The translations under genes were made by a program, and so were the position numbers. A DNA stretch of 64,000 nt from contig JAAZCQ010000025.1 of assembly GCA_012513225.1 (NCBI GenBank), positions 1 through 64,000 on the forward strand. Reading direction: 5' to 3'. Origin of the DNA: Erysipelotrichaceae bacterium (GTDB lineage Bacteria; Bacillota_I; Bacilli_A; Erysipelotrichales; Erysipelotrichaceae). Below, piece by piece: positions 1 through 9,909 of this stretch. The first letter of the stretch is position 1, and the number at the start of each line of letters is the position of its first letter. The notes beneath the pieces are model-generated. The model was not told the origin of the DNA and did not search any database. It saw only the letters and a program-made list of their open reading frames with translations.

Positions 1-1
1 G

Positions 2-55
2 CTTCAAGGAGGAAACTACGACCTCTATCTATACGAAACAATTATAACTCATTAG
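2..55 (+). other. possible 3' end of an upstream gene, unassigned
   Basis: Frame 2 is open from the window edge to a TAG at 53-55 and would end in ...NYDLYLYETIITH. Frame 1 is also open, to a TAG at 61-63. I cannot tell which, if either, is coding, and I recognise no family. An 8-bp inverted repeat (43-50 with 55-62, loop ATTA) covers both stops, which resembles the stop-in-hairpin arrangement seen elsewhere in this window, but no T-run follows it on this strand. Confidence 0.2.
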
Positions 56-103
56 AGTTATAGGTTTAAGTCAGCCTTAATTGACAAATACACAAAAGAA
101 AAA

Positions 104-125
104 GATTAGTCAATTAAGACTAATC
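104..125. promoter_or_regulatory. perfect 8-bp inverted repeat upstream of lemA
   Basis: GATTAGTC (104-111) and GACTAATC (118-125) are perfect inverted copies around a 6-base AATTAA centre, 10 bases before the lemA Shine-Dalgarno. A TTGACA hexamer at 81-86 lies upstream, but no good -10 box is found at the usual distance. It could be an operator or an mRNA hairpin affecting lemA translation; the sequence alone does not decide. Confidence 0.35.
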
Positions 126-149
126 ATATTATACGAGGAGGTAATGAAC

Positions 150-707
150 ATGAAATTTGGTGGAATATTTATAATATTAGTTATAATATTAATTGCAATT
201 TATGCGGTTAGTATCTACAACAAATTTGCAACTCTTGGCAATAAAGTAGACGAAGCTTTTTCTACAATGGATGTTTATTTAAAAAAAAGATATGATTTGA
301 TTCCAAATCTAGTAGAAACTGTAAAAGGTTATGCTAAACATGAATCAGAAACATTAGAAAAAGTAATTTCAGCTAGAAATAAGGCAATATCTAGTACAAC
401 TCCAGACGCTAAAGCTGAAGCTGAAAAAGAACTATCTGGAACACTTTCAAGATTACTTGCTCTTACTGAAGCTTATCCTGATTTAAAAGCAAACACTAAC
501 TTCCAAGACTTACAAAAACAACTTACTAACATGGAAGGTGAAATTGCTAATTCCAGAAAATATTACAATGGAGTAGTTAAATCATTTAATACAATGGTTG
601 ATACATTTCCAAGCAACTTACTTGCAGGAATCTTTGGATTTCACAAACAACCTTTATTCACAGTTACTAGTGAATCAGAACGTGAAAATGTAAAGGTTCA
701 ATTTTAA
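150..707 (+). CDS. lemA: LemA family protein
   Basis: The protein is 185 residues, normal for LemA. It has a short N-terminus, one membrane segment at about residues 4-22, then the helical LemA domain with the family hallmarks KRYDLIPNLVETVKGYA and NSRKYYNGVVKSFN, and a C-terminal hydrophobic FPSNLLAGIFGF stretch. I start at the ATG at 150 because AGGAGGT (136-142) lies 7 bases before it; an ATG at 144 would be too close, and more upstream residues lack LemA character. LemA proteins are membrane-anchored with the helical bundle outside, and their biochemical role is unresolved. The next gene is a DUF2207 protein, a frequent LemA neighbour, so a joint envelope function is likely. Confidence 0.93.
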   Translation: MKFGGIFIILVIILIAIYAVSIYNKFATLGNKVDEAFSTMDVYLKKRYDLIPNLVETVKGYAKHESETLEKVISARNKAISSTTPDAKAEAEKELSGTLSRLLALTEAYPDLKANTNFQDLQKQLTNMEGEIANSRKYYNGVVKSFNTMVDTFPSNLLAGIFGFHKQPLFTVTSESERENVKVQF

Positions 708-730
708 TATCGCTATTAGCGATATTTTTT
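706..730 (+). terminator. rho-independent terminator between lemA and the DUF2207 gene
   Basis: AATATCGC (706-713) pairs with GCGATATT (719-726) around a 5-base loop, followed by a T-run to 730. The stem begins inside the lemA TAA stop. The next Shine-Dalgarno starts at 731, so there is no room for a separate promoter; this may set the lemA to DUF2207 expression ratio by partial read-through. Confidence 0.8.
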
Positions 731-741
731 AGGAGGTTAAT

Positions 742-2625
742 ATGAAATTTATAAAAAAAATATTTATAGTAGTTTTAACCTTTATACTTTTTACTTTTAT
801 ATATTCAAATAATACAAATGCAGAATCTTCTACTGAATTTTATTTTAATAATTTAGATATAGTTATTGATGTAGATGAAAAAGGAGTTTTTACTGTAACA
901 GAAACATTCGATGTTTATTTTGAAACACCCTCACATGGAATTTATATAAATATTCCAACAAAATATAATGACTATACTTGGGATGTTGAAGGAAAACAAG
1001 AAGTTAGAAATTATCATTGGCCAATTAGCAATATAAAGATACTATCTAATCATGATTCAAAGATAGAAAAAAATACCAATGGTGTAACTATAAGACTAGG
1101 TAATGCTAATTATTATGCTAATAATCATGAAATATATAAAATTTCTTATAAAGTACACTCAAGTGATTTAGACTTAGGGGGAATTCAAAGCTTTTACTAT
1201 AATTTAGTAGGTGATAAATGGGGAAATGATATATATAGTTCAACATTTACAATACATATGCCCAAAGAATTTGATGCATCTAAAATCAATTTTTATACTG
1301 ATGGGTATAATGTTGATCCTAATTTAAAATACAAGGTTATAGGAAATACAATAAAGGGTTCTTTAGACACTACTATCTCTTATGGTAGAGGAATTACTAT
1401 AAAACTAGATTTACCAGATAATTATTTTAACTATAAAGATGATAATATTTATCAAATTATTTCAGTTGCTGTCTCAATCATAATGTTAGCTTTCTTTGGA
1501 ATAACTTGGACTAAACACGGTAAAGATGATGAAGTAATTGTAACTGTAGAATTTGAGGCTCCTGAAGATTTATCTAGTGCAGGAGTTGGATATATTATTA
1601 AAAGTCATGTTGATAATAAAGATATTGCTTCTCTATTCTTAGAATGGGCAAATAAAGGATATATAACTATTTCAGATACAAAAAATCAACTTGTTTTTAA
1701 TAAAATAAAAGATGTTGATGAAAACGAACATAGTTACAGCAAGGAATTTTTTAATAAAATATTTAGAGGAAGAAATAGCATATCAACAAAGCAATTAGTA
1801 AGTAAGTATGATGATTATTATAAAGCTCAATTAAATATAATCTCATTCTTTAACACAAAAGAAAGACAATTATTTGTTAAAACTTCAGATGCTTATCAAA
1901 TATTATTTACATTTTTAACTGCTCTTCCAATTTCATTAAGTTGTGCTTATGCAATCTACTTACAATATTATGATGCAGTTATATCGATAATTGTTGGAGT
2001 TTCAATTGCTATGACTATGATAGTAAGTACTGTAATGGCTTCAGACTTAGTTAAAAATTCTTATTACAATAAAATATTTAAAAAACTATCTAAAAGTATA
2101 GCTACTATTATACTACTACTTATACCATTTGGAATTAGTATTATTATTTCTTTAGTAACAAAAATGTCCTTGTATTTACTAATTATATTATGGATAATTA
2201 CAATAATAAATATAGTGATTTCAGCAATAATGCAAAAAAGAACTAAATATGGAACTGAAGTATTAGGTAAAGTTCTAGGATTAAAAGATTTTATAGAACA
2301 TGCTGAAAAAGATAGATTAAATATGTTATTTGAGCAAGATCCTCAAATATACTATAAGATATTACCTTATGCCTATGTTTTCGGTTTAACAAAAGTATGG
2401 ACTAAGCATTTTAAAGACATGGAAATGGTACAACCAACATGGTATGTTGGTGATTCATTTAGCCATACTAGATTTTATTCTAATATGACAAGTAGTATGG
2501 CAGCTGTATCCAACCCTACACCACCTGCTTCAAGTAGAAGTGGAGGTGGAGGAGGCTTCTCTGGTGGCGGCGGTGGCGGCTCTTCTGGAGGAGGCTTTGG
2601 AGGTTCTTCTGGTGGAAATTGGTAA
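742..2625 (+). CDS. DUF2207 domain membrane protein with Gly/Ser-rich tail
   Basis: This 627-residue protein begins with a signal peptide (about 1-27), continues with an extracellular beta-rich DUF2207 region to about 230, then a membrane segment near 236-255, further paired segments near 387-435 and 453-497, and a Gly/Ser-rich C-terminus from about 599 that ends in GGNW. That order and the glycine-rich tail are typical of the DUF2207 family (predicted membrane proteins). AGGAGG (731-736) fixes the start. It follows lemA on the same strand behind a terminator. No enzymatic motif is visible and the function is unknown; the constant pairing with LemA in many Firmicutes suggests a shared envelope or stress role. 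Confidence 0.88.
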   Translation: MKFIKKIFIVVLTFILFTFIYSNNTNAESSTEFYFNNLDIVIDVDEKGVFTVTETFDVYFETPSHGIYINIPTKYNDYTWDVEGKQEVRNYHWPISNIKILSNHDSKIEKNTNGVTIRLGNANYYANNHEIYKISYKVHSSDLDLGGIQSFYYNLVGDKWGNDIYSSTFTIHMPKEFDASKINFYTDGYNVDPNLKYKVIGNTIKGSLDTTISYGRGITIKLDLPDNYFNYKDDNIYQIISVAVSIIMLAFFGITWTKHGKDDEVIVTVEFEAPEDLSSAGVGYIIKSHVDNKDIASLFLEWANKGYITISDTKNQLVFNKIKDVDENEHSYSKEFFNKIFRGRNSISTKQLVSKYDDYYKAQLNIISFFNTKERQLFVKTSDAYQILFTFLTALPISLSCAYAIYLQYYDAVISIIVGVSIAMTMIVSTVMASDLVKNSYYNKIFKKLSKSIATIILLLIPFGISIIISLVTKMSLYLLIILWIITIINIVISAIMQKRTKYGTEVLGKVLGLKDFIEHAEKDRLNMLFEQDPQIYYKILPYAYVFGLTKVWTKHFKDMEMVQPTWYVGDSFSHTRFYSNMTSSMAAVSNPTPPASSRSGGGGGFSGGGGGGSSGGGFGGSSGGNW

Positions 2626-2645
2626 ACAAAATTAATTAATTATAG

Positions 2646-2690
2646 AAAAAAAGGGTAAATCTCTATTTATAGAAATTTATCCTTTATTTT
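2646..2690. terminator. bidirectional terminator between convergent DUF2207 and chbG genes
   Basis: AAAGGGTAAAT (2650-2660) pairs, with one G-T wobble, with ATTTATCCTTT (2675-2685). A second small stem TCTAT/ATAGA closes the loop. Flanking A-runs and T-runs give a terminator on either strand, fitting the two genes that end at 2625 (+) and 2708 (-). Confidence 0.75.
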
Positions 2691-2707
2691 ATAATTCTAA
2701 ATATAGT

Positions 2708-3391
2708 TTAATAATGTACAAGTTCAATATTATTCTCTTCAATTATTTGTTTTATTTCCTTATCACATAATATATCTAATTCTATAACTCTTTTTAAATT
2801 ATATGAACTATTTCTATATAAATCTAAATCTACTATTGCAGGATGACACATTACTTCAATATTTTTATTAAGATTTAAAATTTCAATTAAATACTGTTTT
2901 GTAGCATTTTCGTTATGAAAATCAGTTATAAATTCAAATTTATCATTATTACTTCTAACTTGTAAATTATATTCTTTTGCAAGTTTTCTAACCGCTTTGT
3001 TTGCTGGTTCAACTTTATTATGAACATGATGGTGTGAATCAAGATGCGTTGGAAGTTTACCAAACAGTTTAATAAATCTTTCTATTTGAGCCTTAAACTC
3101 ATTATATAATTCTTTTTCATCAAGAGTTTTAACCAAATTATCTTTTGAAAAATTACCTTCTTCATCAGTTAAGCTTGTATTATTTGTTAAAGAAGGCCCT
3201 ATCGTCAAAGTTAAATGGACACCCACACCTAGACCTGGATATTTTTTAGATAGCTCACTAGCATACTCAACAAATGGCATATTACACATTGCTGTAGTAG
3301 ATGTAACAATACCATGTTTATATGCATAAATAATACCATCACTAACTCCTTTAGTTAGCCCAAAATCATCTGCATTAATAACAACTTTCAT
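2708..3391 (-). CDS. chbG: ChbG/YdjC-family carbohydrate deacetylase
   Basis: The 227-residue protein opens with NADDFGLTKGVSDGI, the metal-binding start of YdjC/ChbG hydrolases, and contains GVHLTLTIGPSL and THLDSHHHVHN, which supply the other metal and substrate residues. Family members remove acetyl groups from diacetylchitobiose-type oligosaccharides in the cytoplasm; the exact sugar here is not determined. No chitobiose PTS or phospho-glucosidase lies nearby. It is the last gene after rnr and smpB, 16 bases from smpB, and ends at a bidirectional terminator. In Bacillus the ssrA gene often follows smpB, and here this gene takes that place. Confidence 0.85.
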   Translation of the reverse strand: MKVVINADDFGLTKGVSDGIIYAYKHGIVTSTTAMCNMPFVEYASELSKKYPGLGVGVHLTLTIGPSLTNNTSLTDEEGNFSKDNLVKTLDEKELYNEFKAQIERFIKLFGKLPTHLDSHHHVHNKVEPANKAVRKLAKEYNLQVRSNNDKFEFITDFHNENATKQYLIEILNLNKNIEVMCHPAIVDLDLYRNSSYNLKRVIELDILCDKEIKQIIEENNIELVHY

Positions 3392-3407
3392 AATAGTCCC
3401 CTTTCCA

Positions 3408-3860
3408 TTAATATCTTTGTTTCATTGCTTTTTCTATTTCTCGTTTTGCATCTCTTTCTTTGTCTGATTGCCTTTTATCATATAAATCTTTTCCTTTTGC
3501 TAAAGCTATTTCTAATTTTGCTTTACCATTTTTTAAATATAATTTCACTGGTACAATTGTATAACCTTTTAATTGTACTTTCTGTTTTAATTTTCTAATT
3601 TCACTTTTATTTAATAATAGTTTTCTCTCTCTAGTTTCTTCATGATTATATCTATTACCTTGTGCATAAGTAGCTATATGCATCTCTTTAATAAATGCTT
3701 CATTATTTATTATTGAAATATATGCATCCTTAAATTGCACCTTACCTTGGCGTATAGACTTTATTTCAGTACCTACTAAAACTAAGCCCGCCTCAAATCT
3801 TTCCTCAAGAAAGTATTCATGAGATGCTTTTCGATTTAGAGATATTAATTTTTCTGCCAT
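3408..3860 (-). CDS. smpB: SsrA-binding protein SmpB
   Basis: This 150-residue protein matches SmpB throughout: NRKASHEYFLEERFEAG at the start, LVGTEIKSIRQGKV in the OB-fold, and a basic C-terminal tail KGKDLYDKRQSDKERDAKR that enters the ribosomal mRNA channel. SmpB delivers tmRNA to stalled ribosomes. It starts 5 bases after the end of rnr, so the two are probably co-translated; RNase R degrades the non-stop mRNAs released by trans-translation, which gives functional sense to the pairing. I find no tmRNA gene in this window. Confidence 0.97.
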   Translation of the reverse strand: MAEKLISLNRKASHEYFLEERFEAGLVLVGTEIKSIRQGKVQFKDAYISIINNEAFIKEMHIATYAQGNRYNHEETRERKLLLNKSEIRKLKQKVQLKGYTIVPVKLYLKNGKAKLEIALAKGKDLYDKRQSDKERDAKREIEKAMKQRY

Positions 3861-3865
3861 TTACT

Positions 3866-6067
3866 TCACCTCCACCGACTTAGTTTTGAATTTTTTTTCT
3901 TTGCTTTTTTTTCTTTATTATTACTATATTTAACTCTAGTTCTAGATACATTCTTGTATAATTCAAAATCTATAGTCCTTGCTAATTTATTTGCACCAGT
4001 TACCCTTATTTTAACCTTTTGGCCTAGCTTAAATCTTTTTCTATTTCTTTCTCCAACTAAACTAAGTGTTAACTCATCAAAATTATAATAATCATCCTTT
4101 AAAGTATGGATATGAACTAATCCCTCAACTAAATTATCTAATTCTACAAAAAAACCAAAATTAGTTATAGAAGATATTATTCCTTCATAAACTTTTCCAA
4201 TATGATCTTGCATGTATTCTGCCATCTTCATAGAATCTACATCTCTTTCAGCATCTATAGAGGCTCTTTCTCTTTCAGATGTTATAATTGCAAGTTCATT
4301 CATTAATTTTTCATCATTTTCAATTTCATTAAAATTATTATTAAAACAATACTTTCTTAACATTCTATGTACTATTAAATCAGGATATCTTCTAATAGGA
4401 GAAGTAAAGTGTAAGTAGTCATTTAATGCTAGTCCAAAATGTCCTACTGGCTTTGCATCATACCTAGCTTTTTGCATACTTCTAAGCATTAAAGTCGAGA
4501 TTACAGTATAATCATCTTCTTCTTTAAGTCCATCTAAATATTTTTGAATATCTAATGGTCTTAAAGAAGATCCTTTTACTCTAAAAGTATGGCCCATTAA
4601 AGAAGAAACTCTTTTAAATTCTTCTATTTTTTTCACCTTTGGAACTTCATGAATTCTATATAGTGTAGGTACACTTAAATATTTAAGATGCTTTGCAACA
4701 CACTCATTTGTACAAATCATAAAATCTTCAATGATATTTTCAGCTTCCCCAAGTTCTCTTTTAATTATATCAATAGGCTTTCCATTTTTATCAACCTTAA
4801 TTATTGCTTCTTCTTTATCAAAATCTATACTTCCAGCCTTATTTCTTCTTTTTCTAATTACTTGTGCACAGTCTTTCATAAGATAAAACTTATAGCTTAT
4901 ATCTTTATATTTATTATTAACAAATTTATCTCCACTATAAATCTTATTCACATTATTATAAGTCATTCTTTGTTTAGATTTAATTATTGATTCAAAAAGT
5001 TCATAATCAATAACCTCACCATTATTGTCAATTTTCATAATACAACTTATTGCAAGTCTTTCAACATTTGGAATTAAGCTACAAATTCCATTACTTAGAA
5101 TATGAGGTAACATAGGCACTACTCTATCTACTAAATATGTTGAAGTTCCTCTAGTTCTTGCTTCTATATCTAATGGTGTATTAGCTTTCACATAGTAAGA
5201 TACATCGGCAATATGCACACCTAATTCATATCCTTCAGGTATTTTTTCAATACTAATTGCATCATCAAAGTCTTTAGCTTCATCTCCATCAATACTAACA
5301 ACAAATAAATCAGTTAAATCTTTTCTATTTTCTCTTTGAGACATTGTAACTTCTAAAGGAATAGTCTCCGCTTGATTTAAAGCAGCTTCATTAAATTCTA
5401 AATTAATATCATAATTTAAAAGTATAGATAAAATATCTACACCAGGATCATCCTTATGCCCAATTATTTTTTCTATTTCTAATTTCATAACAGGAAGATT
5501 AGTTCTAGTCTTCCCATATGGATATTCTTTTATATGAAATTGTGCTTTTAAACCATCTACCAATTTAAATTTATTAGCATTTATTATTTTTAAATCGTAA
5601 ATATTAAATTTATCATCATCTAAAGCCACAGAAATAGTTTTCTTTATTATTGATATTGTCCCTACTACTTTACTTGTATTTCTTTTTACAACTTTCTCAA
5701 CATATCCTAAGTCATAAATCTTTTTATTTTGTAATTTAACAATAACTTCATCATTATTTAATGCACCATTTAAGTATTCTTTTGGTATTACAATAGAATA
5801 ATCATCTAGGTCTAAAAAACCTTTTCCTTTAGAGTTAATTGATATAATTCCTCTATATACCATAGCTTGCTTAGCAAGTAAATATTTATTATTCTTATTT
5901 CGAACAACAATAAAATCATCTTCTAATTCATTTAATGCCTTATTAAGCATAATGAAATCAGCAGTACTTTCTATCTTTAAAATACTACCAATAGATTTTA
6001 GATCATATTGTCCACTAGAACCACTTTTTAAAAGTTCAAGTATTGAATCTTTTAGTTTTTTCATCAA
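3866..6067 (-). CDS. rnr: ribonuclease R
   Basis: The 733-residue protein has an N-terminal winged-helix segment, cold-shock domains, the central RNB exonuclease domain with DLFVVSIDGDEAKDFDDAISIE (metal-binding aspartates), HIADVSYYV and TSPIRRYPDLIVHR, and a C-terminal S1 domain beginning near GKVYEGIISSITNFGFFVEL, followed by a lysine-rich tail. RNase R is a 3'-to-5' exonuclease that handles structured RNA and trans-translation substrates. Two adjacent ATGs (6067 and 6064) follow GGGAG; either could be used. It lies downstream of secG behind a terminator, and smpB follows at 5 bases. Confidence 0.97.
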   Translation of the reverse strand: MMKKLKDSILELLKSGSSGQYDLKSIGSILKIESTADFIMLNKALNELEDDFIVVRNKNNKYLLAKQAMVYRGIISINSKGKGFLDLDDYSIVIPKEYLNGALNNDEVIVKLQNKKIYDLGYVEKVVKRNTSKVVGTISIIKKTISVALDDDKFNIYDLKIINANKFKLVDGLKAQFHIKEYPYGKTRTNLPVMKLEIEKIIGHKDDPGVDILSILLNYDINLEFNEAALNQAETIPLEVTMSQRENRKDLTDLFVVSIDGDEAKDFDDAISIEKIPEGYELGVHIADVSYYVKANTPLDIEARTRGTSTYLVDRVVPMLPHILSNGICSLIPNVERLAISCIMKIDNNGEVIDYELFESIIKSKQRMTYNNVNKIYSGDKFVNNKYKDISYKFYLMKDCAQVIRKRRNKAGSIDFDKEEAIIKVDKNGKPIDIIKRELGEAENIIEDFMICTNECVAKHLKYLSVPTLYRIHEVPKVKKIEEFKRVSSLMGHTFRVKGSSLRPLDIQKYLDGLKEEDDYTVISTLMLRSMQKARYDAKPVGHFGLALNDYLHFTSPIRRYPDLIVHRMLRKYCFNNNFNEIENDEKLMNELAIITSERERASIDAERDVDSMKMAEYMQDHIGKVYEGIISSITNFGFFVELDNLVEGLVHIHTLKDDYYNFDELTLSLVGERNRKRFKLGQKVKIRVTGANKLARTIDFELYKNVSRTRVKYSNNKEKKAKKKNSKLSRWR

Positions 6068-6076
6068 ATCTCCCTA

Positions 6077-6101
6077 TTAAAAAAGGCAATAATGCCTTTT
6101 A
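6077..6101 (-). terminator. terminator after secG
   Basis: TGCCTTTT (6093-6100) and AAAAGGCA (6081-6088) form a stem with a 4-base loop; on the minus strand it runs into six T residues. The stem overlaps the secG TAA (6099-6101). The rnr Shine-Dalgarno follows at once, so rnr depends on read-through or on an unseen promoter. Confidence 0.75.
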
Positions 6102-6320
6102 TAATGTTCTATTTAATATCACTAGTATAAAGAATATAATACCAAGAATTAAAGTTAAATTAGATATAACTTTTTCTGATCCTCTTTCTTTAACGTTTGC
6201 AAATAGATTTAGACCACCCGACCCTGTAAATGCTCCAGATATCCCTTCTGATTTTCCAGTTTGTAGTAAGGTAAGTACAATCAATGCAGCGGACACTATA
6301 AGTATCAAAATATCAAGCAT
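6099..6320 (-). CDS. secG: preprotein translocase subunit SecG
   Basis: The 73-residue protein has two membrane segments (about 3-21 and 52-71) joined by the conserved SecG loop, here TGKSEGISGAFTGSGG followed by a short linker. SecG is the small non-essential subunit of the SecYEG channel and aids SecA cycling. It has its own promoter (6350-6377) after the eno terminator and heads the secG-rnr-smpB order known from Bacilli. Confidence 0.93.
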   Translation of the reverse strand: MLDILILIVSAALIVLTLLQTGKSEGISGAFTGSGGLNLFANVKERGSEKVISNLTLILGIIFFILVILNRTL

Positions 6321-6349
6321 GAGAGTTTCTCCTTTTTATATGCTTGTTA

Positions 6350-6377
6350 ATTATATCATAAAAGTGATAGTTTGCAA
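6350..6377 (-). promoter_or_regulatory. predicted secG promoter with extended -10
   Basis: On the minus strand TTGCAA (6377-6372), a 16-base spacer and TATAAT (6355-6350) are preceded by TG at the extended -10 position (TGATATAAT). It lies directly downstream of the eno terminator and about 30 bases upstream of the secG ATG. Confidence 0.65.
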
Positions 6378-6380
6378 TAA

Positions 6381-6418
6381 ATAAAAGGAACTACACCTTT
6401 TATATTTGTATAGTTCCT
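6381..6418 (-). terminator. terminator after eno
   Basis: TAGTTCCT (6411-6418) and AGGAACTA (6386-6393) form an 8-bp stem with a 17-base loop; on the minus strand it is followed by TTTATTTATT. It closes the pgk-tpiA-eno unit. Confidence 0.65.
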
Positions 6419-6427
6419 ATTTTTAAA

Positions 6428-7723
<1,296 letters not shown>

Positions 7724-7777
7724 CTATTTTCCTCCTAAAATAACCATCTATATACAAACAGCTTTACTGTGTGTACT

Positions 7778-8527
7778 TTATTTTGTTGCATTAATGATTG
7801 CAGTAAATGAATCAACTTTTAATGAAGCTCCACCTATTAGTGCTCCATCAATGTCTTCACAAGCCATGTATTCAGCAATATTTTCAGGTTTTACACTTCC
7901 ACCATATTGAATACGTACTTTGCTAGCAACATCTTCTCCATACATATTTTTAACTTCATCACGAACTATTGCGCAGCAATTTTGTGCAATTTCTTTAGTT
8001 GCTGATTTTCCTGTTCCAATTGCCCAAATAGGTTCATAAGCAATTATCAGTTCTTTAACAGCATTAGGGTCTAATTCCTTTAAACTTCCATTTAGTTGAG
8101 AACGAATAACTGATTCAGTCTCTTTAGCATCATATTGTGCTTCACTTTCACCAATACAAACTATTGGTGTAATCTTAGCTTCAATTAATCTTTTAGCTTT
8201 TTTATTAACAGTTTCATCTGTATCACCAAACATCATTCTTCTTTCAGAGTGGCCAATAACACAGTGAGTAACACCAACATCTTCTATCATTGGTACACTT
8301 ATTTCTCCTGTATATGCACCACTATCTTCAAAATGACAGTTTTGTGCAGCTATCAATAAATTCTTAGATTTTTTAACACTTTTACGTAAAGAAGTAAATG
8401 GAACAGCTACTCCATACTCAGCATTTTCCTTTCCATCTAGAACTTTTTCAATAGCTTCTACAAATTCTTTTGACTCATCGCGAGTCTTATTCATTTTCCA
8501 ATTTCCAAAAATTACGGGTTTTCTCAT
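7778..8527 (-). CDS. tpiA: triosephosphate isomerase
   Basis: The 249-residue TIM-barrel protein carries GNWKMNK (substrate lysine), VIGHSERR (electrophilic His), AYEPIWAIGTG (catalytic Glu) and the phosphate-binding YGGSVKPEN and GALIGGASL loops. It interconverts dihydroxyacetone phosphate and glyceraldehyde-3-phosphate. The start codon overlaps the pgk stop by one base (TAATG), so translation is coupled to pgk. Confidence 0.98.
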   Translation of the reverse strand: MRKPVIFGNWKMNKTRDESKEFVEAIEKVLDGKENAEYGVAVPFTSLRKSVKKSKNLLIAAQNCHFEDSGAYTGEISVPMIEDVGVTHCVIGHSERRMMFGDTDETVNKKAKRLIEAKITPIVCIGESEAQYDAKETESVIRSQLNGSLKELDPNAVKELIIAYEPIWAIGTGKSATKEIAQNCCAIVRDEVKNMYGEDVASKVRIQYGGSVKPENIAEYMACEDIDGALIGGASLKVDSFTAIINATK

Positions 8528-9726
8528 TATTTTTTCTCCTGTATAATTGCAATGCCTGGAAGTTCTTTACCTTCCATATATTCTAAAGAAGCTCCTCCAC
8601 CTGTAGAAATGTGAGTGAATTTATCTGCAAATCCAAGTTGAATTGCAGCAGCTGCAGAGTCTCCACCACCTATAACTGTCATAGCTCCATCTAGATTTGC
8701 AAGAATCTTGCATACTTCTTCAGTACCTTTAGCAAATCTTGGATCTTCAAATACACCCATAGGGCCATTCCAAACTACAGTTTTAGCTCCTTCAAGTTCT
8801 TTTTTAAATAATTCAATAGTTTTTTCACCAATGTCTAATCCCATAAATCCATCAGGAATTTCATTACTATTAACTGTCTTAATTTCAGTTGGATTAGAAA
8901 AATCATTAGCAACAACAGTATCAACAGGTAAAACTAATTTATCTTTACCTCTTTCCATAAATTCTTTTGCAAGTTCTACTTTATCTGCCTCTAGTAAAGA
9001 AGTACCAACATTATATCCTTTTGCATATAAGAATGTATAAGCCATACCACCACCAATAATTACTTTATCAGCGATTTTTAATAAATTCTCTATAACAGCT
9101 ATCTTATCAGATACTTTTGCACCACCTAAAATCGCAATAAGAGGACGCTTAGGATTATCTATAGCAGCACTTAGATTTTCAATTTCTTTTTCAACTAAGA
9201 ATCCGCATGCACTTGGTAAGTGAGTAGCAATTCCAACAGTTGAAGCATGGGCTCTATGAACAGATCCAAATGCATCAGAAACAAATAAATCACCTAATTT
9301 TGCCCAGTATTCACCTAGTTCAGAATCATTTTTACTTTCACCTTTTTCATATCTTGTATTTTGCACTAGAATAATTTCACCATTATTCATATTTGCAATT
9401 GCTTCTTCTAGTATTGCTCCCCTAGTTTCATTAACAAATGTAACTTTGCAATTAACTAGTTCTGCAAGTCTTGAAGCAACTGGAGCCATATTATTTTTCT
9501 TCTTATCAGCTTCAGTTTTTTCTTCGTCTTTATGATTAATTTTACCTAAATGAGATAATAAAATAACTTTTGCACCATTATCAATTAGATAATTAATCGT
9601 AGGTAAAGCAGCTTGAATACGATTATCATTTGTAATTTTTCCTTCTTTTATAGGAACATTGAAATCAACACGTACTAACACACGTTTTCCATTAACATCT
9701 AAATCTTTAACTGTTTGTTTAGCCAT
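8527..9726 (-). CDS. pgk: phosphoglycerate kinase
   Basis: The 399-residue protein shows the PGK signature [13 protein letters not shown], the substrate loop [15 protein letters not shown], the nucleotide-site motif [10 protein letters not shown] and the C-terminal GGGDSAAA. It makes ATP from 1,3-bisphosphoglycerate. I start at the ATG at 9726 (MAKQTV) because GGAGG lies just before it; an in-frame TTG 21 bases upstream spans that ribosome site and is unlikely to be used. It is the first gene of pgk-tpiA-eno with its own promoter (9752-9781). Confidence 0.97.
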   Translation of the reverse strand: MAKQTVKDLDVNGKRVLVRVDFNVPIKEGKITNDNRIQAALPTINYLIDNGAKVILLSHLGKINHKDEEKTEADKKKNNMAPVASRLAELVNCKVTFVNETRGAILEEAIANMNNGEIILVQNTRYEKGESKNDSELGEYWAKLGDLFVSDAFGSVHRAHASTVGIATHLPSACGFLVEKEIENLSAAIDNPKRPLIAILGGAKVSDKIAVIENLLKIADKVIIGGGMAYTFLYAKGYNVGTSLLEADKVELAKEFMERGKDKLVLPVDTVVANDFSNPTEIKTVNSNEIPDGFMGLDIGEKTIELFKKELEGAKTVVWNGPMGVFEDPRFAKGTEEVCKILANLDGAMTVIGGGDSAAAAIQLGFADKFTHISTGGGASLEYMEGKELPGIAIIQEKK

Positions 9727-9751
9727 AATTTTTCCTCCTTCAAACAATTAA

Positions 9752-9781
9752 ATTATAACACTTTATTTTGCATAGAGTAAA
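9752..9781 (-). promoter_or_regulatory. predicted pgk operon promoter with extended -10
   Basis: On the minus strand TTTACT (9781-9776), 18 bases, then TGTTATAAT with the -10 TATAAT at 9757-9752. The pgk Shine-Dalgarno follows about 18 bases downstream. No cre-like site is evident here. Confidence 0.6.
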
Positions 9782-9867
9782 TGTTTTAGCCTTTAAATAT
9801 CACACTTTAAGCTTTATTTAATACTAAATTAACTAACACAATATAATTTAAACTTTTTTTCACAAAC

Positions 9868-9903
9868 TCATATAAAAAGACCAGCTTTATAAAGCTAGTC
9901 TTT
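9868..9903 (-). terminator. terminator after glgA
   Basis: AAAGAC-c-AGCTT (9876-9887) pairs with AAGCT-a-GTCTTT (9892-9903), with one C/A mismatch, and runs into T residues on the minus strand, 7 bases after the glgA stop. Confidence 0.8.
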
Positions 9904-9909
9904 CAACAA

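Noticed and set aside
1-80. Possible end of tmRNA or an RNA gene near smpB or at the left edge
   Set aside because: No acceptor-stem or TPsiC-like sequence and no CCA end; no tmRNA found next to smpB either.
81-109. lemA promoter based on TTGACA at 81-86
   Set aside because: The sequence 17 bases downstream is GATTAG, which is not a usable -10, and the next A/T-rich hexamer is too far.
2539-2625. Glycine-codon-rich stretch that looks like a simple repeat
   Set aside because: It is in frame and is the normal Gly/Ser-rich C-terminus of DUF2207 proteins.
8708-9040. Open frame of 110 codons opposite pgk
   Set aside because: Complementary shadow of a canonical pgk with no start signal.
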